Source: DASXZH01 sp963829965 (GTDB taxonomy: Bacteria; Armatimonadota; Fimbriimonadia; Fimbriimonadales; Fimbriimonadaceae). From it: 64,000 bases of DNA. Shown piece after piece: positions 17,919-26,394 of the stretch. Where the stretch lies: contig CAWHLK010000056.1 in NCBI GenBank assembly GCA_963829965.1, positions 62,001 to 126,000 on the forward strand. The letters run 5' to 3'. Under the pieces are notes generated by a model. It was not told the origin of the DNA. It was given only the letters and a program-made list of their open reading frames with translations, and searched no databases. Every line of letters starts with the position of its first letter. The first letter of the stretch is position 1. The position numbers and the translations under genes were made by a program.

Positions 17919-19319
17919 TTATCCCTTCTCAGCTAGCCTGCACAGCCGATAAAGCATGTGCGCATAAATGCGGCTTGCCTTGTACAGATGCTCGATTTTC
18001 AGCCGCTCATCCGTTTCGTGGGCGTTGCCGTCGCCCTCCCAGCAGGTGCCGATGCTCACCGTGTTGGGTACGGCGCGGGCGTAGGTTCCTCCGCCCATCA
18101 CGCCCGGCTCTTTTCGCTCGCCGGTTTCTTCCGCGTAAACGTCAACAATCGTGGAAACAAGCGGGTGGTCCAAGGGGAAGTGAAGGGAAGGGCTGTCGGT
18201 AAACTCGTCCAGCGTCCAGCCCGGGAGCTTTTTGCCAAGATAGGAAAGGCAGAGATCTCGCAAGTAATCGCCTTTCCAAGTGACTGGATAGCGAACATTG
18301 AAAAGCAGCCTTAAGCGGCCATCGCTCGTGTCCACGATACCCAGATTGCACGTTAGGTCATCACTGACGTCATCTCGGCCATGGATGCCGATTCCACTGC
18401 CGCTGGGGTGGGTGCTGTAAAACAGTTTCTCGTAGTAGTCTTGGTCGGGAACCGGGGCAAGGGAATAGAGGAATCGGAAAACCCGGGCCGCGGCCGAATC
18501 GCCGTAATAGGGCATGGAGCCGTGCGCGGCCTTGCCGACCGCCTGGATTTCAAGCACGTCGCCGTCCCATTTCCAGGTTACGTTCTTGTCCCACGCGTCG
18601 CCAAGCTTTTCCTCAACCTCCTTTCGGACTCCAGAGCCGACTTTCACCTTGGCGGTGCAGGAGTCGATCACGATGTTCGGCCTTTGACCGCCCATCGCTT
18701 CCAAGAGCGCAAAATCCCCCGGCGGCAGTGGGAGGGAGAGCGTGAGATTTGAAATTCCCTTCTCGGCATTGATAAGCGGCCAACCTGAGTCCGGGGCAAC
18801 CCCGAAAACCGGCGCCTCATCCACCTGAACATAGTGGTGGACGCAGCCAAAGCCCGATTCTTCGTTGCAGCCGAAGGCCTGTCTTAGCCGGCAATGAAGA
18901 TCGGGCACGCACTCTTTGATCGCTCGAATCGCATAGAAAGAGGCCATGGTCGGTCCCTTGTCGTCGGTTGCGCCTCGTGCATAAACGTAGCCCCCATCGA
19001 TTTCCGCCCCGAAGGGCTCGTGCTTCCAACCGGCGCCGACGGGGACCACGTCCAGGTGTCCAAGAGACATCACGAGCGGCCCTTCACCAAATTCAGCGTA
19101 TCCGATATAGCCGTCCAAGTCCTTTGTCTTAAAGCCGTACTTGCTCGAGAGCTCCAACGCCAAATCAAGTGCGCGGCGGTTCTCTTTGCCGAACGGCGCC
19201 TTCGGCTCCGCGGGACCTTCCAAGGAAGGGATTTGGAGCATGGCGCGGTAGTCGTCCAGCAGTTCTTGCTGATGGTCGCGCAGCCATTGCTGAATTTTTA
19301 AGACGGTCTGGTCGGGCAT
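17919..19319 (-). CDS. M20 family metallopeptidase (dipeptidase-like)
   Basis: 466 residues from ATG 19319; a TTG two codons earlier has GAGAGG at better spacing and is an alternative. Zinc-binding motifs of the M20 family are clear: SLGHLDVVPVG (His, Asp), GATDDKGP (bridging Asp), CNEESGFG (catalytic and metal Glu), GVAPDSGWP (Asp) and near the end GGGTYAR-VPN. The order and length fit the PepV/dipeptidase branch, which releases amino acids from dipeptides in the cytoplasm. No signal peptide. Stand-alone gene. Confidence 0.9.
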   Translation of the reverse strand: MPDQTVLKIQQWLRDHQQELLDDYRAMLQIPSLEGPAEPKAPFGKENRRALDLALELSSKYGFKTKDLDGYIGYAEFGEGPLVMSLGHLDVVPVGAGWKHEPFGAEIDGGYVYARGATDDKGPTMASFYAIRAIKECVPDLHCRLRQAFGCNEESGFGCVHHYVQVDEAPVFGVAPDSGWPLINAEKGISNLTLSLPLPPGDFALLEAMGGQRPNIVIDSCTAKVKVGSGVRKEVEEKLGDAWDKNVTWKWDGDVLEIQAVGKAAHGSMPYYGDSAAARVFRFLYSLAPVPDQDYYEKLFYSTHPSGSGIGIHGRDDVSDDLTCNLGIVDTSDGRLRLLFNVRYPVTWKGDYLRDLCLSYLGKKLPGWTLDEFTDSPSLHFPLDHPLVSTIVDVYAEETGERKEPGVMGGGTYARAVPNTVSIGTCWEGDGNAHETDERLKIEHLYKASRIYAHMLYRLCRLAEKG

Positions 19320-19475
19320 GGCCAAGATTACCTCTCAGATAACCCCGTCACCTTACCGGGTATGCAGGCAGTTTAGCGTGGAAAGAATCTATTGGCGCGC
19401 AGGGTGCCCATACAGCCGCCCGGGCCTCTGCGCTGCCTTTACGCATAGGGCAAAGTGGCGGCGGGCTTTAACTCG

Positions 19476-19508
19476 GGGCCAGGATTTTCCTGGCCCTTTG
19501 CTTTATTT
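19476..19508 (+). terminator. Terminator-like hairpin with T-rich tail
   Basis: Perfect 8-bp stem GGGCCAGG/CCTGGCCC with ATTTT loop, followed on the plus strand by TTTGCTTTATTT. No plus-strand gene precedes it in the 150 bases upstream, so either it simply ends the minus-strand DUF3175 message or it terminates an unrecognised short plus-strand RNA. Confidence 0.45.
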
Positions 19509-19802
19509 CCGAGTAGGTTCTTCTCGCCCAAAGAGCTTTCTCAACTCTTCCTTGGCGTCTTGGAGCACCTGCTTTTGCCCGGCGGACAGGCCCTTGCCAG
19601 CTCGGTTGATGTAAAAGTTGAGCATGGACATGGCGGATTGGAACGGCGAAGTCTTCCGCCGGTTGCTTTGCTCTGCCGACCGCTTTAACGACTCGGCGAT
19701 CCTCTTGGGATCATGCCAAGTGAAGACGTCTTTCTCCAAATCCATAGCGTTGCTGTGTTGGGTCACGTCCTGCGACCATCGGTTGGTGTTTGTGCGTGCC
19801 AT
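19503..19802 (-). CDS. DUF3175 protein
   Basis: 99-residue basic soluble protein. The whole length follows the DUF3175 pattern: RWSQDVTQHSNAMDLEKDVFTW, then DPKRIAESLKRSAEQS, then SPFQSAMSMLNFYINRAGKGLS and a closing LRKLFGR. Proteins of this family are short, widespread and of unknown function. AGGAA precedes the ATG by six bases. No operon partner is visible. Confidence 0.85.
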   Translation of the reverse strand: MARTNTNRWSQDVTQHSNAMDLEKDVFTWHDPKRIAESLKRSAEQSNRRKTSPFQSAMSMLNFYINRAGKGLSAGQKQVLQDAKEELRKLFGREEPTRK

Positions 19803-19926
19803 CTCTTGTTCCTAACACTTTCTACTCCCAGGCGAGCACATCTTACGAATGGGCGACGCCTCGTTGAGCCGTTCACACGTCCCTCGCCACACTGCTACCT
19901 CTTAGCGGGCTATTCTTTACAGCGGC

Positions 19927-21081
19927 ATGAGTGAAATAGAGCAGGGCAAATTTGAAATTGAGAGGCTTTTTAATCGTTATTTTGAGGAAACGCCGGAAGT
20001 AACCGGCATCGCGCCTGGGCGGCTCAACCTTATCGGCGAACACACGGACTATAACGAAGGCTTCGTTTTCCCGGTGGCCATCGATCGCCAGATTTGGATC
20101 TCAGCGAAGCGCACTTCCGGACCATCCGCTATTTTCTCAGCCGAACTCGGCGAAGGCGAAGCCTTCGAAGCCGGTCAGGTGAGCCCGGGCGACCTCAACG
20201 GTTGGTCTGCCTACGCGGCGGGGATGGCTTGGGCGTTGAGAGAGCACACCGGCCAGCCGATTCCGAACGTTCAAGCCACCATCAAGAGCGACGTGCCGAT
20301 CGCAAGCGGCATTAGCAGCAGCGCGGCGCTGGAATTGGCTTTTGGCGTCGTCTGGAACAAACTCGGCGGTTTGGAATTGCCAAACAAGGACCTGGCGAAA
20401 ATCGGCCAGAAATGTGAGAACAAGTTTGTCGGGGTGAACTCCGGCATCATGGACCAAATGGCGAGCGCGATGGGCAAACGGGGCCACGCGATGTTTCTTG
20501 ACACCAGAAGCCTGGACATCGAGTACGCGCCGATACCTGGTGAACTCACGATCGCCCTGTGCGATACCGGCAAGCAAAGGGAACTGTCCGCTTCCGCCTA
20601 CAACGAGAGAAGGTCGCAATGTGAGGCCGCTTGCAAAATACTTAGAGTCAAGGCCTTGAGAGACGCCACCCTTGAGGATCTGGAGAGCCACAAATCATCA
20701 ATGGACGACACAATATATCGTCGCGCCCGCCACATCATTACCGAGAATTCCCGGTGCCAACTTTTTGCGCGTGCGCTGTCAAAAAATGATTTGCATGGCG
20801 TAGGAAGGTTAATGAGGGAGAGCCACGAGAGCCTGAGGGACGACTACGAGGTGAGCTGTGGCGAACTCGATGCAATGGCGGAAAGTGCCTGGGCAGCGGA
20901 AGGCTGCGTAGGAGCGAGAATGACGGGCGCGGGCTTTGGCGGCGCTTGCGTTGCTCTCGTTAAAGCCGACCGGATTGCCGATTTCATTGTCGAAACAGCC
21001 ATGAAATACAAGAAGGAGACCGGTTTGGGAGGAAACTTTATGGCATGCAGGGCCGAAGACGGCGCGCGCACCCTATTGTGA
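19927..21081 (+). CDS. galK: Galactokinase
   Basis: 384-residue GHMP kinase that phosphorylates alpha-D-galactose in the Leloir pathway. Galactokinase signature GRLNLIGEHTDYNEGFVFPVAI at residues 31-52 (substrate-binding Glu, His, Asp), ATP-binding VPIASGISSSAALE near 123-136, catalytic Asp region VNSGIMDQM, and the C-terminal MTGAGFGGACVAL. Full length, no frameshift. Other gal genes are not in the window. A TATTCT sequence 10 bases before the ATG may be the -10 element. Confidence 0.95.
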   Translation: MSEIEQGKFEIERLFNRYFEETPEVTGIAPGRLNLIGEHTDYNEGFVFPVAIDRQIWISAKRTSGPSAIFSAELGEGEAFEAGQVSPGDLNGWSAYAAGMAWALREHTGQPIPNVQATIKSDVPIASGISSSAALELAFGVVWNKLGGLELPNKDLAKIGQKCENKFVGVNSGIMDQMASAMGKRGHAMFLDTRSLDIEYAPIPGELTIALCDTGKQRELSASAYNERRSQCEAACKILRVKALRDATLEDLESHKSSMDDTIYRRARHIITENSRCQLFARALSKNDLHGVGRLMRESHESLRDDYEVSCGELDAMAESAWAAEGCVGARMTGAGFGGACVALVKADRIADFIVETAMKYKKETGLGGNFMACRAEDGARTLL

Positions 21082-21190
21082 ACCCGGCATTGTTAACATA
21101 ATTGAAAAGGAACAGGATGCCTGCATTAAAAACGCCCTTGATTATGGAAGAAAGATAGTAGGCGGTTAGAAAAAAGTGAGGGGTGGGTCA

Positions 21191-21466
21191 ATGCCAATGC
21201 CAAGCACATCGCGATCGGACGTAGCTCAGCGAGCAGTTCGGTTGACGAAAAGAGAAGTCGAGGTTTTAAGCCTTATCGCGCAAGGTCACAGCAGTAAAGA
21301 AGCTGCGGACGTCTTATTTGTTTCCAAAAGAACTGTGGACTTTCACCTGGCCAATATTTACGATAAGCTACAAGTGAATAACCGCGTTCAAGCGTTCCGC
21401 ACGGCAACTCGTTTAGGTTTCATACCTTTCGAGCCAACGTTCGGGCACGTGAGAGGAGAATCTTAA
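21191..21466 (+). CDS. Small LuxR-type DNA-binding protein
   Basis: 91 residues from ATG 21191, chosen for GAGGGG seven bases upstream; a GTG at 21176 is also open. Nearly the entire protein is a LuxR/GerE helix-turn-helix: LTKREVEVLSLIAQGHSSKEAADVLFVSKRTVDFHLANIYDKL, then NRVQAFRTATRLG. No receiver or ligand domain is attached, so it is a stand-alone DNA-binding module whose signal input is unknown. It is followed by a strong terminator, so it is probably monocistronic. Confidence 0.88.
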   Translation: MPMPSTSRSDVAQRAVRLTKREVEVLSLIAQGHSSKEAADVLFVSKRTVDFHLANIYDKLQVNNRVQAFRTATRLGFIPFEPTFGHVRGES

Positions 21467-21489
21467 GTTACGCGACCTTGACTCACGCG

Positions 21490-21527
21490 GACCTCGCCGA
21501 ATGGATTCGGCGGGGTCTCTTTTTTTG
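21490..21527 (+). terminator. Rho-independent terminator after the LuxR-type gene
   Basis: Stem GACC-CGCCGAA/TTCGGCGGGGTC with TGGA loop, then TCTTTTTTT. Strongest terminator in the window. The rest of the gene-free stretch 21528-21822 contains no gene I can support, only the promoter at 21811. Confidence 0.88.
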
Positions 21528-21810
21528 TAACCGCTCTGATCGCATTTGTCGTGTATCCGTTTAGGAATAACGACGCTGAATGTATCAGCATCAGGTTCGT
21601 CAAAGCCAAGCGCCCAAATGGAAAAACGTCGAGCTTAATCGGCGTATGTTCCAACCTGAACTGATTTGGAATCGGAGTTGGCCCAGAAAAAGCGCATCGA
21701 GGACTTAATCGCGATCATCGAAAGGGAGCCAATGCCGCGAGATCTATCACGAATGTTCGACCGAGCACGCGACCACGGAAGTTCAATATCCCATAGTTAA
21801 AGCTTGAGAC

Positions 21811-21816
21811 TATAAT
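21811..21816 (+). promoter_or_regulatory. TATAAT six bases before the DUF1854 start codon
   Basis: Consensus -10 hexamer followed by GTCTGC and ATG 21823. Transcription would begin at or next to the start codon, giving a leaderless message for DUF1854-comF. No convincing -35. Confidence 0.6.
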
Positions 21817-21822
21817 GTCTGC

Positions 21823-22323
21823 ATGCCCGCAGCCGCGATCCGATATCTCGAACCTAGTAAGATGCGCTTTTTCCGCCCTGCCGGCGGGGCGCATCTTCGT
21901 GCGGAAGTGGACGATGAACTTTGCATTCTCGAAGTAAGGATTCGGCGCGCGTTTCCCTTTAGTTCGTCCAAGCAGTATCTGTCGGTACAGGACGCCTCGG
22001 GAACGGAGATCGGGATTCTTCGGGATCCCAACGAACTCGACAACGAGTCTAAAGAGCTGATCGAGGACGAACTGGACCGGCGCTACTTCACGCCCAAGAT
22101 TTTGGGAATCGAGGGACTGAGGAACGATGGCGGCATGTGGACCTTCAACGTCCGCACCCAGCGCGGCCAATCTGAGTTCTATGTCCGAAACTGGCGCGAT
22201 TCTTCGCATGAAATCGCCCCCGGCCGGTTCCAAATCTACTCGGTGGACGGCCAGCGATTCGAAATCCCGGACTACGAGGGCTTGGATGCCCGAAGTAAAA
22301 CGCTTATGGATCAGCTTTTTTGA
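21823..22323 (+). CDS. DUF1854 protein
   Basis: 166 residues matching DUF1854: FFRPAGGAHLRAEV, then VRIRRAFPFSSSKQYLSVQDASGTEIGIL, ELDRRYFTPKILGIEGL and the closing FNVRTQRGQSEFYVRNWRDSSHEI. The family is of unknown function, often encoded near ABC transporters; here it precedes comF instead, with a four-base overlap (TTGA), so both are probably read from the promoter at 21811. No signal peptide. Confidence 0.82.
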   Translation: MPAAAIRYLEPSKMRFFRPAGGAHLRAEVDDELCILEVRIRRAFPFSSSKQYLSVQDASGTEIGILRDPNELDNESKELIEDELDRRYFTPKILGIEGLRNDGGMWTFNVRTQRGQSEFYVRNWRDSSHEIAPGRFQIYSVDGQRFEIPDYEGLDARSKTLMDQLF

Positions 22324-22949
22324 GCCCTCTGCTCGACCTGCTTTATCCTCCCAAATGCGCCCTCTGCGGAACTCTCGGCGCCGAGCCGGTTTGCAGCATC
22401 TGCTTTTCTGACTTTCGTGAGCAGCCGGCTGCCAAATACTCCACTCCCGAACCGCTCGATTTTGCCAGCGCTCTCTTTGATTACACCGGGCCCGCTGCGC
22501 GCGTGGTTCAAAAGCTCAAATACCAGCGGGTTACGAGTCTGGTCGACTGGATGGCCGAGGTCCTTTACGAGGGCGCCCAGGAGCGCGGATTGCTACAGGT
22601 GGACGCTATTATCCCCGTTCCAATCCACTGGAGCAGGGAAGCCGTGCGCGGCTTTAACCAGGCCGAGGTCCTTTGCGAGGCGATGCCGTCAGAACTGGTC
22701 CGCAAAGATGCTCTCCGAAGAGTCAAGGCGACCCGATCCCAAGTTGGGTTAAGCCATGAAGAGCGAGCCAAGAACTTGGAGGGTGCGTTTGAAGCCAAGG
22801 CGCACGATCTGAGCTACGTTTTGCTTGTGGACGATGTGCTAACCAGCGGAGGAACCGCGGTTCAGTGCGCTGCCGCGCTAAAAGGGGCCGGTGTCATCGA
22901 GGTTGGAATCCTCACGTTCGCTGCGGAACGAAGATGGCGCGATTTGTAA
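22320..22949 (+). CDS. comF: ComF family phosphoribosyltransferase-like protein
   Basis: 209 residues from TTG 22320, overlapping the previous stop. N-terminal zinc-ribbon cysteines (PPKCALCG near 11-16 and PVCSICFSDF near 28) are followed by the PRTase core: AARVVQKLKY, IIPVPIHWSREAVRGFNQAEVL and the PRPP-binding YVLLVDDVLTSGGTA near 170-185. ComF proteins contribute to DNA uptake in competent bacteria and are also found in non-competent ones; a competence role here is inference. Complete. Confidence 0.9.
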   Translation: MSPLLDLLYPPKCALCGTLGAEPVCSICFSDFREQPAAKYSTPEPLDFASALFDYTGPAARVVQKLKYQRVTSLVDWMAEVLYEGAQERGLLQVDAIIPVPIHWSREAVRGFNQAEVLCEAMPSELVRKDALRRVKATRSQVGLSHEERAKNLEGAFEAKAHDLSYVLLVDDVLTSGGTAVQCAAALKGAGVIEVGILTFAAERRWRDL

Positions 22950-23019
22950 TAAAGGGGCTTCGCGCCGATCAAGTCTTAGTCCGGGAAAACTCCTTCACCC
23001 GATTCCTCTCGCCCGGTGA

Positions 23020-23025
23020 TATGCT
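23020..23025 (+). promoter_or_regulatory. TATGCT eight bases before the hydroxylase operon
   Basis: -10-like hexamer followed by GAAACCAA and ATG 23034; no ribosome-binding sequence. Part of the putative leaderless set. Confidence 0.4.
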
Positions 23026-23033
23026 GAAACCAA

Positions 23034-23519
23034 ATGGGCACGACTGCGACCGCGATCCAACTAACCGTCAATGGCAAGAGTTACAGTGTCGAGACCGAGC
23101 CGGACACAGACCTCCTCGAAGTGATCCGTGACGACATAGGTTTAACCGGCACGAAATACGGCTGCGGGGAATCCATGTGCGGAGCTTGCACCGTGCTATT
23201 GGATGGGGTCGCCGTCCACTCCTGCATTACCCAGCTGTCGGAGGTCTCGGGAAAGCAGATTACTACGATTGAGGGCCTTGAAAAAGACGGGCAGCTTCAT
23301 CCGCTTCAACAAGCCTTCTTGGACGAAGGCGCGATGCAGTGCGCCTACTGCGTACCAGGGATGATCATGAAGGCTGCCGAACTGCTGCGAAGCAACTCAA
23401 ACCCATCGGATTCCGTGATCATTCGAGAAATGGACGGCAACATCTGCCGGTGCGGAGGGCATCCACGCATGCTTCGGGCAATAAAGAGGGCGGCTGAGGC
23501 CATGAGGAAGGGGAAATGA
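23034..23519 (+). CDS. Molybdenum hydroxylase small [2Fe-2S] subunit (IorA-like)
   Basis: 161-residue electron-transfer subunit. Plant-type ferredoxin cluster ligands Cys44, 49, 52 and 64 (GCGESMCGAC, SC), and the second [2Fe-2S] helical-domain ligands Cys103, 106, 138 and 140 (MQCAYCVPGMI, NICRCGG). This is the layout of the small subunit of isoquinoline 1-oxidoreductase, aldehyde oxidase and related enzymes. Its stop overlaps the start of the large subunit by four bases, so the two form an obligate pair. Substrate unknown. Confidence 0.92.
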   Translation: MGTTATAIQLTVNGKSYSVETEPDTDLLEVIRDDIGLTGTKYGCGESMCGACTVLLDGVAVHSCITQLSEVSGKQITTIEGLEKDGQLHPLQQAFLDEGAMQCAYCVPGMIMKAAELLRSNSNPSDSVIIREMDGNICRCGGHPRMLRAIKRAAEAMRKGK

Positions 23520-25525
23520 AGCTCGAAATGACACGCCGACAACTGCTTAAAGTTCTCGGGGGCGGCATTCTCGTGGCGGCGATCGCGCCCGATGCTATCG
23601 CCAAGGGCTGGGCCCAGGGGAACGGGGTGGCCATTCCTCAGGAAATTGGTGCTTGGATCCATATCGCCAAAAACGGACTGATCACGGTCCTGACGGGAAA
23701 AACCGAAGTGGGGCAAAACGCGCGAACATCGATGGCGCAGGCTGCGGCCGAAGAGCTTCATGTTCCCGTCGAAATGGTCAATGTGACCATGGCCGACACC
23801 GATCTCGTGCCTTTCGACATGGGCACATTCGGCAGCCGAACAACCCCGACGATGGTCCCCCAGGTGCGAAGCGCGGCCGCAAGCGCTCGAGAACTGCTCC
23901 TGGATCTCGCGGCCCGGAAATGGGGGGTGGAGAAGAGCACATTGATGCTGCAGGAAGGCAAGGTCTTAACCGGAGACAAGTCGGCCACCTACGGAGAGGT
24001 TGTTCAGGCCCAATCTCTCGATAAACAGATCGACAAAAACGTCCCGCTGACGCCACCAAGCGAATGGAAAGTCCTGGGCACATCGGTCAAGAAGGTTGAC
24101 GGAAGGAGTTTTGTCACTGGCGAGCACGCCTATGCATCCGACATGAGCAAGCCGGGCATGCTCCACGCCAAAGTGCTTCGGTCACCCTCGTTTGGGGCGC
24201 ATCTGCTCACGGTCGACACATCCGAAGCGGAAGGGATGCCGGGGGTCAAAGTTCTGCACGACGGGGATTTTGTATGCGTTGCTGCGCCCACCGTTCGTGG
24301 AGCTCAAAGAGCGCTGTCTCAGGTCAATGCAACCTGGGACGATCCGGGAGGTCCCTCCTCAAAAAATTTGGAGGCCCTTCTAAGAGGCTCCCATCCGTTA
24401 CCACCTGCGGCTACCGGCGACAAGGCCTTGACTGCAACTTACACCTGCCAATACATTGCCCATACGCCGTTAGAACCCCGCGCTGCGTTTGCCGATTGGG
24501 ATGGGAAGAAGATGACGGTGTACACGGGCTCGCAAAGGCCGTTTGCGGTTCGGGACGAGGTAGCGAAAGCGCTTGACTTGCCGATAAGCCAGGTTCGCGT
24601 GATTATTCCCGATACAGGCTCCGGATACGGAGGCAAACACACGGGTGAAGCGGCGGTCGAAGCCGCGCGTATGTCCAAGTTCACAGGCCGTCCGGTCAAA
24701 ATCGTTTGGACCCGCGTTGAAGAGTTCACTTGGGCGTATTTCAGGCCAGGCGGAGTAGTTGATGTCGCAAGCGGAATCAGTAAGGATGGCTCATTGACGG
24801 CTTGGGAATATCACAACTACAACTCTGGCAACCCCGGCATCGAAACGCCTTATAACGTGCCGAGCCCCAAGTCGGAATTTCATGAATCTCCAACCCCTTT
24901 GCGCCAGGGCTCGTACCGGGCGCTTGCCGCCACGTTCAACAACTTCGCCCGCGAAACCCACATGGACGAGCTCGCCCATCTGGCAGAAATCGACCCCGTT
25001 GATTTTCGCCTCAAAAACTTGCGAAACGACCGGCTTGCAGCCGTGCTCAAGGCGGCGGCCGAAAAGATCGGATGGGGCAACCAGAAGCTTGAAATAGGCC
25101 ACGGTCTCGGCATAGCCTGCGCAACCGAAAAAGGCGGCTACATTTCCACAGCGGTTGAAGTTGCTGTGGACCCGACGGTCGGCATCCGCGTGCTGCGGGC
25201 CGTTTCAGCGTTCGAATGCGGAGCAATATTAAACCCCGATTTACTAAGAAACCAAGTGGAGGGTGCGCTGATAATGGGACTTGGCGGGGCGCTTTGGGAA
25301 GCGGTCGAGTTTGACGGGGGAAGAATCTTGAATGCCCACCTCTCGCGCTACCACGTTCCCCGTTTCTCCGCGATCCCATCCGTCGAGTCCGTATTAATCG
25401 ACCGAAAGGACCTGCCATCCGCCGGCGCCGGGGAATGCCCAATCATCTGCATCGCTCCGGCAATCGGCAACGCCGTGTTCAACGCTACCGGCAAGAGATT
25501 GCGGTCGATGCCATTGAAGGCGTAA
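23516..25525 (+). CDS. Molybdenum hydroxylase large subunit (IorB-like), Tat-exported
   Basis: 669 residues. N-terminus MTRRQLLKVLGGGILVAAI is twin-arginine-like, suggesting export of the folded cofactor-loaded heterodimer with the small subunit. Molybdopterin-binding motifs include KTEVGQNARTSMAQ (near 62), FGSRTTP, PDTGSGYGGKHTGEAA and the C-terminal GAGECPIICIAPAIGNAVFNATGKR, whose Glu is the conserved catalytic base of the family. No separate FAD subunit is nearby, as for isoquinoline oxidoreductase and membrane aldehyde dehydrogenases. Somewhat shorter than many IorB proteins. The real substrate, probably an aldehyde or N-heterocycle, cannot be assigned. Confidence 0.9.
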   Translation: MKLEMTRRQLLKVLGGGILVAAIAPDAIAKGWAQGNGVAIPQEIGAWIHIAKNGLITVLTGKTEVGQNARTSMAQAAAEELHVPVEMVNVTMADTDLVPFDMGTFGSRTTPTMVPQVRSAAASARELLLDLAARKWGVEKSTLMLQEGKVLTGDKSATYGEVVQAQSLDKQIDKNVPLTPPSEWKVLGTSVKKVDGRSFVTGEHAYASDMSKPGMLHAKVLRSPSFGAHLLTVDTSEAEGMPGVKVLHDGDFVCVAAPTVRGAQRALSQVNATWDDPGGPSSKNLEALLRGSHPLPPAATGDKALTATYTCQYIAHTPLEPRAAFADWDGKKMTVYTGSQRPFAVRDEVAKALDLPISQVRVIIPDTGSGYGGKHTGEAAVEAARMSKFTGRPVKIVWTRVEEFTWAYFRPGGVVDVASGISKDGSLTAWEYHNYNSGNPGIETPYNVPSPKSEFHESPTPLRQGSYRALAATFNNFARETHMDELAHLAEIDPVDFRLKNLRNDRLAAVLKAAAEKIGWGNQKLEIGHGLGIACATEKGGYISTAVEVAVDPTVGIRVLRAVSAFECGAILNPDLLRNQVEGALIMGLGGALWEAVEFDGGRILNAHLSRYHVPRFSAIPSVESVLIDRKDLPSAGAGECPIICIAPAIGNAVFNATGKRLRSMPLKA

Positions 25526-25560
25526 GTGTTGAGTGTTGGGTGTTGGGTGTTGGGTGTTGA
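25526..25560. repeat. Heptanucleotide array GTGTTGR x5
   Basis: Five perfect-period units (GTGTTGA, three GTGTTGG, GTGTTGA) start directly after the stop of the preceding gene. Lies between convergent genes. Confidence 0.8.
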
Positions 25561-25604
25561 GTTTGGCGTTTACCGGGCTCAGTCCTGAACGCTTAGCCCA
25601 CATC

Positions 25605-25693
25605 GTTTACTCGTTTACGGCGCGAAGCGCCACCGTTACAGCGAAGCGACTTACGGGCGAAGCCCATCCTTACGGGGCAAAGCGCCATGCTTA
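25605..25693. repeat. Array of small hairpins linked by GTAAAC-like spacers
   Basis: Four mini-palindromes: GGCGCGAAGCGCC (25619-25631), GCGAAGC, GGGCGAAGCCC (25655-25665) and GGGGCAAAGCGCC, separated by GTTTAC, CCGTTAC, CTTAC and CCTTAC. The reverse complement reads almost the same as 33361-33419, and one unit recurs at 31778-31790. It runs into the msrB stop codon. Confidence 0.65.
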
Positions 25694-26230
25694 CTTCTTC
25701 TTCTTAGGCACGAACTTCATCGCGCCTGAGTTCATGCAATAGCGGAGACCGGTCGGCTTGGGTCCGTCGTCAAAGACGTGGCCGAGGTGGCCGCCACAGT
25801 TGCTGCAGAGAACTTCCATCCGCACGTCCCCAAGGCTGGTGTCCTTGCGGTAAAGAACGGCGTCTTTGCTTACAGGCGCGAAGAAACTCGGCCAGCCGGT
25901 ACCCGACTCGAACTTGGTGGACGAGGAAAACAACTTCTGGCCGCATGCGGCGCAGTAATAATCGCCATCGGCGTGGTTGTCGAAATACGCGTTATGGAAG
26001 GCATATTCGGTGCCCGCGTTTCTTAAGATCTCGTACTGCTCGGGAGTGAGAACCTTCTTCCAGTCCGCGTCGGTTTTGTGGAGCTTCGGAGCCTTGGCCT
26101 TGCCTTCGGAATCCATCGTTCCTGAGACCTTGCTTTTATCCACGGTGGCGATGCCACTTTGCGGCATGCAGGCCCCGGCAAAGACGACAATGGCGACGAC
26201 AGCGGCGACAAGTGCGAACAAGGTCTTCAT
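25691..26230 (-). CDS. msrB: Peptide-methionine (R)-S-oxide reductase, exported
   Basis: 179 residues from ATG 26230, which opens a signal sequence (LFALVAAVVAIVVFAGACM) that may be a lipoprotein signal. The MsrB domain is complete: zinc Cys93/96 (YYCAACG) and Cys142/145 (LCSNCGGH), GTGWPSFF, HLGHVFDDGP, and the catalytic Cys165 in RYCMNSGAMKF. Repairs oxidised methionine in envelope proteins. The tlpA-like thioredoxin gene upstream on the same strand is a plausible partner in envelope redox repair, though 164 bases separate them. An in-frame extension to 26344 lacks signal character. Confidence 0.93.
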   Translation of the reverse strand: MKTLFALVAAVVAIVVFAGACMPQSGIATVDKSKVSGTMDSEGKAKAPKLHKTDADWKKVLTPEQYEILRNAGTEYAFHNAYFDNHADGDYYCAACGQKLFSSSTKFESGTGWPSFFAPVSKDAVLYRKDTSLGDVRMEVLCSNCGGHLGHVFDDGPKPTGLRYCMNSGAMKFVPKKKK

Positions 26231-26394
26231 GAGAAGATATACGAGGTGACGGTGGTCAAATATTCGCGCTGAGTCGAAGTACCCGTGATCAGGGGATAAA
26301 GGAAGGCATGCTCGCCAAGGAACCGGAGCAACCCAGGCGAGCATTTCTTACTTCCGGGCGGCCTCGATCTCCGTAGGCCGCCTGCCCTAACAAA

